From the NCBI GenBank assembly GCA_003232175.1, contig QILX01000223.1:1-5598 (forward strand): a stretch of DNA of 5,598 bases, written 5' to 3'. The stretch's first letter is position 1; each line of letters opens with the position of its first letter. The notes below the pieces were generated by a model, which saw only the letters and a list, made by a program, of their open reading frames with translations, did no database searches and had not been told where the DNA came from. Shown in pieces: positions 1 through 5,598 of this stretch. Position numbers and translations under genes: made by a program. This stretch comes from Hyphomicrobiales bacterium (GTDB lineage: Bacteria > Pseudomonadota > Alphaproteobacteria > Rhizobiales > SZUA-8).

Positions 1-1587
1 TTCGGCTGCCCGGCCCATGATCAGCGCGATCTGGATTTTGCCAACTCCTATGGCCTGCCTGTACGCCCTGTTGTCGTGCCCAATGGCGCTGATCCCGCTA
101 CTTATCGAATATCCAGCGAGGCTTATGTTGGAGATGGCAGGCTGGCCAATTCCGATTTTCTTAATGGTCTTAATGTCGAAGACGCCAAGACCCTGGTGGC
201 GCAGAAACTCAAAACTCACACGGTCAATGGCGAGCCTCAGGGACGCAACACGGTCAATTACCGTCTGCGTGATTGGGGGATTTCGCGACAACGCTATTGG
301 GGTTGCCCCATTCCGATCATCCACTGCACCTCCTGTGGCGTGGTGCCGGTGCCGCGTGAAGATTTGCCGGTCGAACTGCCCGAAGATGTCAATTTCGAAG
401 TTCCAGGAAACCCGTTGGACCGCCATCCGACCTGGCGCAAGGTCAAATGCCCCGATTGTGGCGCTGCCGCGACAAGGGAAACTGATACCTTCGACACATT
501 TGTCGATTCGTCATGGTATTTTGCCCGGTTTTGCGGCCTTGACCCTAAGCGGCCCACGGATTTGAAGGCAGTGAAATACTGGCTGCCGGTCGACCAGTAC
601 ATTGGCGGGGTGGAGCACGCCATATTGCATCTATTGTATTCGCGTTTTTTCGTCCGTGCCATGCACATCACCGGCCATATCGGTCTTGATGAACCTTTTG
701 ACGGTCTTTTTACCCAAGGCATGGTGACGCATGAAACCTACAAGGACCAAAACGGGGACTGGCTCTTCCCTGAAGAGGTCGAAATAAGTAATAGCGGACC
801 AATACATGCTCAGAGCGGTGCGCCGGTCACCATTGGGCCCATCGAATCGATGTCCAAGTCGAAAAAGAACATCGTTGACCCCTCCGCGATTATCTCGCTT
901 TACGGCGCCGACACAGCGCGCTGGTTCATTCTTTCCGATACCCCGCCCGAGCGCGACATCCAGTGGACCGAATCCGGTGTCGATGCAGCAGCCCGATTCG
1001 TTCAGCGCCTGTGGAAATTCATTCAAGAGGGCATCGAAACCATTTGCGAACCCGATGCGCCCCGGCCAAAAACCATGGGCGAGGCCGCGACAGCGATTCG
1101 CAAATCCGCCCACAAAGCGCTCGCCAATGTCACCAGCGCCCTTGATAGTCTGCGATTCAACCGCGCTATCGCCCATATCTATGAAATGACCAATGATCTT
1201 GGGCCGAAATTTGCCGACACTCAAAACTCCACGGCTGCGGATATATGCTGGGCAAGGCGGGAGGCGCTGGAAATATATATTTGTATTTTTGCTCCGATGA
1301 TGCCGCATCTGGCTGAGCAAGCCTGGCGGGATATCGGGCGCAAAACTCTTGTCGTCAAAGAGGCCTGGCCGAAAGTCTCCAAACCCCTGCTCGTTGAGGA
1401 TATGATCACCATCGCCATCCAGGTCAACGGCAAGAGGAGGGGGCAAATGGAGGTGCCTAGAGGTCTTTCGCGAGAGGATATTGAAAAGCGCGCGCTAAAA
1501 CACGACAATGTCGAGCGGGCCATCTTGGGGAAAGAGGTGCGCAAGATTATTGTGGTGCCGGAAAGGATCGTCAATGTCGTCGTCTGA
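1..1587 (+). CDS. leuS: Leucyl-tRNA synthetase, C-terminal ~60% (5' end outside window)
   Basis: Class I aminoacyl-tRNA synthetase that charges tRNA-Leu with leucine in the cytoplasm. The frame is open from base 1, so the GTG at 76 is not the start; 528 residues are present of about 860 usual for the family. Counting from the first visible residue: the end of the CP1 editing domain with its HDQRD segment (6-10), a CxxC pair at 109/112 and another at 150/153 matching the LeuRS zinc domain, DSSWY (169-173), the HAILHLLY core segment (206-213), the KMSKS loop (283-287), the anticodon-binding helical domain from about 320, and the small C-terminal tRNA-binding domain (about 465-528, with the IQVNGKRRG segment). 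The HIGH motif lies upstream of the window. Oddity: the KMSKS loop reads SMSKS; the second lysine is kept. The C-terminus is complete. The last 14 bases overlap lptE, suggesting co-transcription. Identity is clear from motif order. Confidence 0.97.
   Translation, partial: FGCPAHDQRDLDFANSYGLPVRPVVVPNGADPATYRISSEAYVGDGRLANSDFLNGLNVEDAKTLVAQKLKTHTVNGEPQGRNTVNYRLRDWGISRQRYWGCPIPIIHCTSCGVVPVPREDLPVELPEDVNFEVPGNPLDRHPTWRKVKCPDCGAAATRETDTFDTFVDSSWYFARFCGLDPKRPTDLKAVKYWLPVDQYIGGVEHAILHLLYSRFFVRAMHITGHIGLDEPFDGLFTQGMVTHETYKDQNGDWLFPEEVEISNSGPIHAQSGAPVTIGPIESMSKSKKNIVDPSAIISLYGADTARWFILSDTPPERDIQWTESGVDAAARFVQRLWKFIQEGIETICEPDAPRPKTMGEAATAIRKSAHKALANVTSALDSLRFNRAIAHIYEMTNDLGPKFADTQNSTAADICWARREALEIYICIFAPMMPHLAEQAWRDIGRKTLVVKEAWPKVSKPLLVEDMITIAIQVNGKRRGQMEVPRGLSREDIEKRALKHDNVERAILGKEVRKIIVVPERIVNVVV
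1563..1567 (+). promoter_or_regulatory. Ribosome binding site deciding the lptE start
   Basis: An AAGGA Shine-Dalgarno sequence lies inside the last codons of leuS, six bases before the ATG at 1574. It supports that ATG over the in-frame ATG at 1508, which would add 22 basic, non-signal-like residues ahead of a normal lipoprotein signal peptide. Confidence 0.7.
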
Positions 1588-2095
1588 TCAGATATCCCGT
1601 CGTGCCATCTTGGGGACATTAGCACTTGCGCTGACCGGCCTTGCCGGCTGCACCAATGTACGGCCGCTGTATGGCAGTGGCGGCGCGGATGCCACTGGTG
1701 GTGGCGATCTTACGGAAATCAGTTTTGCACCGATGTCCGACCGGCTTGGTCAGCGGCTGCGCAACGAACTGATCCGGCTGATTACGCCGTCGGGCGAGGT
1801 CGTTAATCCGCTTTACCGCATGACATTGAGCCTCAATATCAGTGAGAATAACGTGCTTGTACGGTCCAATTCTGATGTGGATCGCAAAACGCTTTCCCTC
1901 TCGGTCGCCTACAAGATCCTTGATGCGGAAACTGACGAAGAGGTCTTTGTGGGCAATGCTTTTGGTGATGTGAGTTTTAATCGCGTTAGATCGGAATACG
2001 CCAATATCCGTGCCCGCCGCGATGCCGAAAACCGCGCCGCCAACATTGTGGCCGAACAAATCAGATCAACGGTGGCCGCCCGCCTCGCCAGTTAG
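1574..2095 (+). CDS. lptE: LPS-assembly lipoprotein LptE
   Basis: Outer-membrane lipoprotein of the Lpt machine. LptE plugs the LptD barrel and helps insert lipopolysaccharide into the outer leaflet. The 173-residue product starts with a lipoprotein signal: basic n-region with SRRAILG (8-14), a hydrophobic stretch, and a lipobox LAGC with the acylated cysteine at residue 26. The +2 residue is Thr, not Asp, which fits outer-membrane sorting. The mature protein opens with CTNVRPLYG, closely matching the alphaproteobacterial LptE hallmark (usually C-G-F-R-P-L-Y-G), followed by a Gly-rich linker and an alternating beta/helix fold with an Arg/Ala-rich C-terminal helix. Length is normal for the family. 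The start was chosen from the signal peptide and the AAGGA site; it overlaps leuS by 14 bases, so translation is probably coupled. The SRR motif resembles a Tat signal, though Sec export is usual for LptE. LptE diverges strongly in sequence, so the call rests on signal, RPLYG motif, size and the position between leuS and holA. Confidence 0.9.
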   Translation: MSSSDQISRRAILGTLALALTGLAGCTNVRPLYGSGGADATGGGDLTEISFAPMSDRLGQRLRNELIRLITPSGEVVNPLYRMTLSLNISENNVLVRSNSDVDRKTLSLSVAYKILDAETDEEVFVGNAFGDVSFNRVRSEYANIRARRDAENRAANIVAEQIRSTVAARLAS

Positions 2096-2114
2096 ATAAT
2101 TTTCGATTTGACCT

Positions 2115-2138
2115 AAACGGCGCGGGCCAGTGCCGTTT
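2115..2138 (+). other. Stem-loop in the lptE-holA gap
   Basis: Arms 2115-2123 and 2130-2138 pair over nine base pairs (eight Watson-Crick, one G-U) around a six-base loop GGGCCA. No T run follows, so it is not a standard intrinsic terminator. It could be an mRNA stability or processing element, or act on holA expression because holA has only a weak ribosome site downstream. The 69-base gap (2096-2164) shows no convincing promoter. Pairing is seen directly; function is unknown. Confidence 0.5.
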
Positions 2139-2164
2139 GAACCCCTTAGAAAGTCACTCGCGCC

Positions 2165-3190
2165 ATGGTGGCGATCAAAGCCCATGCAGTTGAACGGTTT
2201 GTGGGTCGGCCAGCCCCTGGCATCACGGCATTTTTGGTTTATGGGCCCGATCGCGGCCTGGTTTCGGAACGGTGCGGCGATCTTTTGAGTCAATTCGCCA
2301 AATCTCCCGACGATCCTTTTTCCGTTTCGATCCTGGACGAAGCCGATATTGCCAAGTCCGCCGAACCATTGATTGAAGAGCTGAACACCATTGCCTTTGG
2401 CGCCGATCGACGCACGGTTTTTGTTCGCTCCGGCAGCGGCGCGGCGCCTGCAACGCTGGCCCAGGCCGTGAGCGCGCCGCGCGAGGGGATCCTGGTGGTG
2501 GAAGCGGGGGACCTGAAACCTGGTTCCGCCGCCCGCAAGGCATTCGAAAATGCAAAAAACGCCGCGGCCCTGCCCTGTTATTCCGATGGCCCGGCGGCGC
2601 TGGGGGCGCTGATTGACACATCGCTCGCCACGTTTCAACAGAGCATTTCAGCCGAAGCCAGGAAGGATCTCATGGCCCGGCTGGGTGCCGACAGGCTTGC
2701 CAGCCGGGCGGAGATTGAAAAACTCGTACTTTATGCCGGCAAAGGCGCCTCGATCACAGCCTCCGACGTCGAAGAGGCCACGGCCGATGCCAGCGAACTT
2801 GATCTTGGCGCATTGGTTGATGCGGTTTTCGAAGGTTCGGTCAAAGCGGCGGAACAGAGCCTCGAGCGCTGTCTTAATTCGGGCACGGCCCCGGCCCAAA
2901 TATTGGCGGCGACCATCCGCCATGTTTTGCGTCTCCACCAGGCGAGCGCTGCCGTAGGGACCGGAATGACGCCGGAACGGGCGATTTCGAGCCTGGCCCC
3001 GCCGGTCTATTTTCGCCGCAAAGACAGCCATATCCACCAGATGAGGCGATGGAGCGAACCCTTGCTCAGACGCGCTCTGGCCCTGCTGACCGAGGCGGAA
3101 ACCGATGGCCGTCTTGGCCCAACACCTGAAGCCTCGACCTCAAGGGTACTTCTTCGGTTGGCCTTGATGCCTAAATCAGGGCGCCATTAA
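2165..3190 (+). CDS. holA: DNA polymerase III delta subunit (clamp-loader wrench)
   Basis: Delta subunit of the DNA polymerase III clamp loader, which opens the DnaN sliding-clamp ring so it can be placed on primed DNA. The 341-residue length matches the family (E. coli HolA about 343). Visible marks: the N-terminal strand and degenerate P-loop region AFLVYGPDRGLVSER (22-36), which lacks the GK[ST] of a Walker A site as expected for a non-ATPase delta; the ILVVEAGDLKPGSAARK segment near 109-125, characteristic of this family; a middle helical domain with a region resembling RLGADRLASRAEIEKLVLYAG; and a C-terminal collar domain with the ATIRHVLRLHQA helix and a final arginine-rich helix. The ATG at 2165 gives the usual MVAIK-type N-terminus of alphaproteobacterial homologues. 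It has only a weak purine site (AGAAAG, 2148-2153), eleven bases upstream. It sits 69 bases after lptE on the same strand, so it probably shares the leuS-lptE transcript. Confidence 0.94.
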   Translation: MVAIKAHAVERFVGRPAPGITAFLVYGPDRGLVSERCGDLLSQFAKSPDDPFSVSILDEADIAKSAEPLIEELNTIAFGADRRTVFVRSGSGAAPATLAQAVSAPREGILVVEAGDLKPGSAARKAFENAKNAAALPCYSDGPAALGALIDTSLATFQQSISAEARKDLMARLGADRLASRAEIEKLVLYAGKGASITASDVEEATADASELDLGALVDAVFEGSVKAAEQSLERCLNSGTAPAQILAATIRHVLRLHQASAAVGTGMTPERAISSLAPPVYFRRKDSHIHQMRRWSEPLLRRALALLTEAETDGRLGPTPEASTSRVLLRLALMPKSGRH

Positions 3191-3215
3191 AATAGCACCC
3201 GGCCCGGTTCATCTC

Positions 3216-3244
3216 TTGCCAAGCCGTCGTGGCTGCCGTATATG
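3216..3244 (+). promoter_or_regulatory. Candidate sigma70 promoter for rimP-nusA
   Basis: A -35 box TTGCCA (3216-3221) and a -10 box TATATG (3239-3244) are separated by exactly 17 bases. Each matches the consensus at four or more of six positions. Transcription would start near 3250-3252, just before the leader hairpins. It lies 25 bases after the holA stop, so it would give the rimP operon its own promoter. This is motif reading only; alphaproteobacterial promoters are often looser than this. Confidence 0.55.
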
Positions 3245-3249
3245 AATTC

Positions 3250-3326
3250 AAAACAATCTCACAACGAACAAATCGTTGCGGGTGGGCCCCGGTCCCGGGA
3301 CCCACTTTTTTTGTGTTTAAACGGCT
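3250..3326 (+). ncRNA. Putative rimP leader (transcription attenuator)
   Basis: The predicted 5' leader of rimP-nusA runs from the expected start near 3250 to the rimP ATG. It folds into hairpin 1 (arms 3262-3267 and 3273-3278, six perfect pairs, loop ACAAA), then after three bases a strong terminator hairpin with a T tract. From memory, a 'rimP leader' family of alphaproteobacterial attenuators upstream of rimP-nusA, ending in a Rho-independent terminator, has been described from computational surveys; position, order and 3' end agree here. Termination here would stop expression of both rimP and nusA. What triggers read-through is not visible: no peptide-coding leader ORF with a run of one amino-acid codon is seen, and I did not recognise a metabolite aptamer. 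The 5' end is inferred from the promoter. Confidence 0.6.
3282..3312 (+). terminator. Intrinsic terminator just before rimP
   Basis: A GC-rich stem, GTGGG (3282-3286) with CCCAC (3301-3305), continues as CCC (3287-3289) with GGG (3297-3299) across a bulged A at 3300, and is followed directly by seven T (3306-3312). An alternative fold uses the perfect 12-base palindrome 3291-3302. It can serve both to end transcripts coming from holA and to attenuate those from the promoter near 3216-3244. The T tract ends 14 bases before the rimP ATG, unusually close for a simple upstream-operon terminator. Confidence 0.85.
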
Positions 3327-3923
3327 ATGACCAACCAGGTATCAACACACCCATTTAGCTGGACGGAACGGCTGGCGACCGAATCCGGTGTCGCGGCGCG
3401 AATTGCCGCTGTGATCGAGCCGGTGATCGAAGATCTTGGCTTTCGTCTTGTCAGAGTTCGCATCACCGGCGAGGGCGGCACCACGATGCAAATTTTTGCC
3501 GAACGTGAAGATGGAACCCTGACTATTAATGAATGTGTGACGATCACGAAGATCATATCGCCAATTCTAGATGTCGAGGACCCGGTTTCGGGCCGCTATA
3601 CACTGGAAGTTTCGTCACCGGGGATAGACCGGCCGCTGGTCCGTCCCATAGATTTTGCCCGCCACAGCGGGTTTGAGGCCCGAATCGAACTCAGCCAGCC
3701 GATAGCAGGGCAAAAACGGTTTCGCGGCATTATTGAAGGTTTCGAAGACGGTGAAGTTCGCCTGGAATTGGATATCAAAGGTTTTGATGACGCACAGATC
3801 ATCGGGCTGCCTTTTCACGCGATCCATGAAGCAAAGCTGATCATGAACGACACGCTGCTCAAAGCGGCGCAAATAAAATCGGAAAATCAGGGCGAGAACG
3901 CCCGAAGCCACGGAGAGAATTGA
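3327..3923 (+). CDS. rimP: Ribosome maturation factor RimP
   Basis: RimP binds the 30S subunit precursor and promotes its late assembly in the cytoplasm. The 198-residue product has the two-domain family plan: an N-terminal alpha/beta domain (about 20-95, including RIAAVIEPVIEDLGFRLVRV) ending in the family signature VSSPGIDRPL (95-104), then an SH3-like C-terminal domain (about 105-175) with the FRGIIEGFEDGEVRL strand region. The last ~25 residues are a polar, probably disordered tail, giving a length slightly over the ~150-residue E. coli protein and normal for alphaproteobacteria. The ATG at 3327 is the only good start before the conserved core; no Shine-Dalgarno sequence precedes it, because the terminator T tract and GTTTAAAC occupy that space. 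It is followed after one base by nusA, so the two are surely one operon. Expression is probably gated by the leader terminator. Confidence 0.96.
   Translation: MTNQVSTHPFSWTERLATESGVAARIAAVIEPVIEDLGFRLVRVRITGEGGTTMQIFAEREDGTLTINECVTITKIISPILDVEDPVSGRYTLEVSSPGIDRPLVRPIDFARHSGFEARIELSQPIAGQKRFRGIIEGFEDGEVRLELDIKGFDDAQIIGLPFHAIHEAKLIMNDTLLKAAQIKSENQGENARSHGEN
3912..3916 (+). promoter_or_regulatory. Strong ribosome binding site of nusA
   Basis: GGAGA sits within the last codons of rimP, eight bases before the nusA ATG at 3925. It is the best Shine-Dalgarno site in the window and contrasts with rimP, which has none. This suggests nusA is translated efficiently on its own as well as by reinitiation after the rimP stop (3921-3923). 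Confidence 0.75.
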
Positions 3924-3924
3924 G

Positions 3925-5595
3925 ATGGCACAATTGGGCGTCAGCGCCAATCGACTGGAGTTACTGCAGATTGCCGATGCGGTGGCACGGGAGAAATCCA
4001 TCGACAAGGCTGTTGTTATCGAGGCGATGGAGGACGCCATTCAGAAGGCGGCCAAGTCGCGCTATGGCAGCGAAAATGAAATCCGCGCCCAGATCGATGT
4101 CGAAACTGGTGAAATCAACCTTGCGCGCCTCCTCGAAGTGGTCAACGAAATCACCAATGATGCCACCGAGATCGGCATTACCGAGGCCCGGAAGCGTAAT
4201 CCGGCGGCCCAAGCCGGCGATTTTATATCCGAACCTCTGCCGCCGATCGAGTTTGGGCGTATCGCGGCACAAAACGCCAAACAGGTGATCGTGCAGAAGG
4301 TACGTGACGCCGAACGCGAACGCCAATACGAGGAATTCAAGGACCGCATTGGCGATATCGTCTCGGGCATCGTCAAGAGGGTCGAATATGGCAATGTCGT
4401 CGTTGATCTTGGCCGCGGCGAAGCCGTGGTGCGCCGGGACGAAATGCTGCCGCGGGAGAATTTCCGCAATGGCGACCGCATTAGAGCTTATGTCTATGAT
4501 GTGCGCCGGGAACAACGCGGCCCGCAGATTTTCCTCAGTCGCACCCACCCCCAATTCATGAACAAGCTGTTCTCCCAGGAAGTGCCGGAAATCTACGACG
4601 GCATCATCACCATAATGTCGGTGGCCCGGGATCCGGGCAGCCGGGCCAAGATCGGCGTTGTCTCCAAGGACAGCTCCATCGACCCCATCGGCGCTTGCGT
4701 TGGCATGCGCGGCAGTCGGGTGCAGGCAGTGGTGAATGAGCTTCAGGGCGAGAAAATCGACATCATCCAGTGGTCGCCCGATGCCGCGACATTCATCGTC
4801 AACGCTTTGGCCCCGGCGGAAGTTGTCAAGGTGGTGCTTGACGAGGACGCAGAACGCATAGAGGTCGCGGTGCCCGACGATCAGCTATCCCTGGCGATCG
4901 GCCGCCGGGGTCAGAATGTACGGCTGGCGTCCCAGCTGACCGGTTGGGATATTGATATTCTCACCGAGGCTGAGGAATCGGAGCGGCGCCAGGCAGAATT
5001 CCTCGAGCGTAGTAATACATTTGTCAACGCACTTGATGTCGATGAGATGATTGGCCAGCTTCTGGCTTCCGAAGGGTTCACATCGGTCGAAGAGGTCGCT
5101 TTTGTGCCGCTTGAGGAGGTGGTGGATATCGAAGGTTTTGACGAGGAAACCGCAACCGAAATTCAGGCCCGCGCCAAGGAGTACCTCGAAAAACTCGATA
5201 CCGAACTGGATGCCAAACGCAAAGAGCTTGGCGTTGGGGACGAACTGGCTGAATTTGAAGGGCTGACCAAGGCGATGCTCGTCGCCCTGGGCGAAGACGG
5301 AATCAAGACGGCTGAAGATTTTGCCGGCTGTGTCCCTGATGACCTTGTCGGGTGGAGCGAACGGGTAGACGGTGAGCTGAAACGTTTTGACGGCCTGTTC
5401 AAACCTTTCGGCATGCAGGCAGCCGAAGCTGAGGCTCTGATCATGGCCGCTCGTCTTAAAGTTGGCTGGGTCACCGAAGACGACCTTGCTGCTGATGATG
5501 AAACACCCGGTGAAGAGGACGCAGCAGAAACCACCGAGACTGCAGCACCTTTGGATGATGAAGAAAAAACCACAGTCGAGGGAGAAAGTGCCTGA
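3925..5595 (+). CDS. nusA: Transcription termination/antitermination factor NusA
   Basis: NusA binds RNA polymerase near the RNA exit channel and modulates pausing, hairpin-dependent termination and antitermination. The 556-residue product shows the full domain order: N-terminal RNAP-binding domain (1 to about 135), S1 domain (143-206), KH1 (about 232-300, with the GMRG loop at 260-263 in the NusA-specific GACVGMRGSRV block), and KH2 (about 305-350, GRRG loop at 326-329 in LSLAIGRRGQNVRLAS). Two C-terminal helix-hairpin-helix-like acidic repeats follow (about 370-435 and 440-510), the second degenerate, as I recall for alphaproteobacteria (VPDDLVGW, then EALIMAARLKVGW). Residues 517-556 form an Asp/Glu/Thr-rich tail with no fold expected. 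It is longer than E. coli NusA (495), mainly through the tail. Start fixed by the GGAGA site and the single-base gap after rimP. ylxR/infB would be expected beyond the window. Confidence 0.98.
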   Translation: MAQLGVSANRLELLQIADAVAREKSIDKAVVIEAMEDAIQKAAKSRYGSENEIRAQIDVETGEINLARLLEVVNEITNDATEIGITEARKRNPAAQAGDFISEPLPPIEFGRIAAQNAKQVIVQKVRDAERERQYEEFKDRIGDIVSGIVKRVEYGNVVVDLGRGEAVVRRDEMLPRENFRNGDRIRAYVYDVRREQRGPQIFLSRTHPQFMNKLFSQEVPEIYDGIITIMSVARDPGSRAKIGVVSKDSSIDPIGACVGMRGSRVQAVVNELQGEKIDIIQWSPDAATFIVNALAPAEVVKVVLDEDAERIEVAVPDDQLSLAIGRRGQNVRLASQLTGWDIDILTEAEESERRQAEFLERSNTFVNALDVDEMIGQLLASEGFTSVEEVAFVPLEEVVDIEGFDEETATEIQARAKEYLEKLDTELDAKRKELGVGDELAEFEGLTKAMLVALGEDGIKTAEDFAGCVPDDLVGWSERVDGELKRFDGLFKPFGMQAAEAEALIMAARLKVGWVTEDDLAADDETPGEEDAAETTETAAPLDDEEKTTVEGESA

Positions 5596-5598
5596 TCC

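Noticed and set aside
17..565. 182-codon plus-strand frame overlapping leuS in another phase
   Set aside because: The leuS frame there encodes unmistakable editing-domain, zinc-domain and catalytic-core motifs; the other frame is a shadow rich in Pro/Arg/Ser.
1271..1290. AT-rich patch with TATATT in leuS
   Set aside because: It encodes Ile-Tyr-Ile-Cys-Ile-Phe in the LeuRS frame and has no -35 element; composition is explained by the protein.
631..1446. 271-codon open frame on the minus strand across leuS
   Set aside because: It is fully antisense to clearly conserved LeuRS sequence, has no recognisable domain, and arises from codon bias in GC-rich DNA.
1508..1573. Upstream ATG extension of lptE
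   Set aside because: The extra 22 residues would bury the signal peptide; the AAGGA site is placed for the ATG at 1574.
2095..2142. Promoter-like pieces (GATAAT at 2095, TTGACC at 2108, TTGAAC at 2137) before holA
   Set aside because: None has a partner box at 16-18 bases spacing, so no promoter is supported.
3222..3234. AGCC/GGCT mini-hairpin between the -35 and -10 boxes
   Set aside because: Four base pairs only, and it lies upstream of the predicted transcript start, so it would not be in the leader RNA.
3315..3322. Perfect palindrome GTTTAAAC before rimP as an operator
   Set aside because: Eight bases is too short to argue for a binding site by itself, and no second copy is seen; kept only as a note on the SD-less start.
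3961..4554. 197-codon minus-strand frame inside nusA
   Set aside because: It lies opposite the conserved NusA N-terminal and S1 domains; the translation shows no family features.

Overview
The window is a dense plus-strand block of housekeeping genes from what looks like an alphaproteobacterium with moderately GC-rich DNA (GC not counted). The assignment rests on the proteins. The LptE has the alphaproteobacterial Cys-x-x-x-R-P-L-Y-G start of the mature lipoprotein. The NusA is long, with a degenerate second C-terminal repeat and an acidic tail. The gene order leuS-lptE-holA is typical of the class, as I recall it. I cannot name a genus; a Rhodospirillales-like lineage is only a guess.

Layout: bases 1-1587 hold the C-terminal ~60% of leuS (leucyl-tRNA synthetase), which enters from the left edge. 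lptE (1574-2095, LPS-assembly lipoprotein) starts inside the leuS tail. After 69 bases containing a stem-loop comes holA (2165-3190, DNA polymerase III delta subunit). These three read as one transcription unit. The 136-base gap 3191-3326 is the main regulatory region: a sigma70-type promoter candidate, a short leader with one small hairpin, and a strong intrinsic terminator whose T tract ends 14 bases before the next start codon. Then come rimP (3327-3923, 30S maturation factor) and nusA (3925-5595, transcription elongation/termination factor), one base apart. The window ends 3 bases after the nusA stop.

How the genes work together: the first unit mixes tRNA charging, outer-membrane LPS export and replisome clamp loading, a conserved neighbourhood rather than a pathway. 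The second is the head of the classical rimP-nusA-(ylxR-infB-rbfA) operon of transcription and ribosome assembly. The terminator between a promoter and rimP matches what I remember of the alphaproteobacterial 'rimP leader' attenuator family. Because the operon encodes NusA, a factor acting at hairpins and terminators, feedback control is plausible but is inference.

I see no mobile element, CRISPR array, tRNA, rRNA or foreign-looking gene, and no new multi-gene system. The points worth a second look are the leader/attenuator, a KMSKS variant in LeuRS, a twin-arginine-like lipoprotein signal on LptE, and the junction of the two gene blocks.
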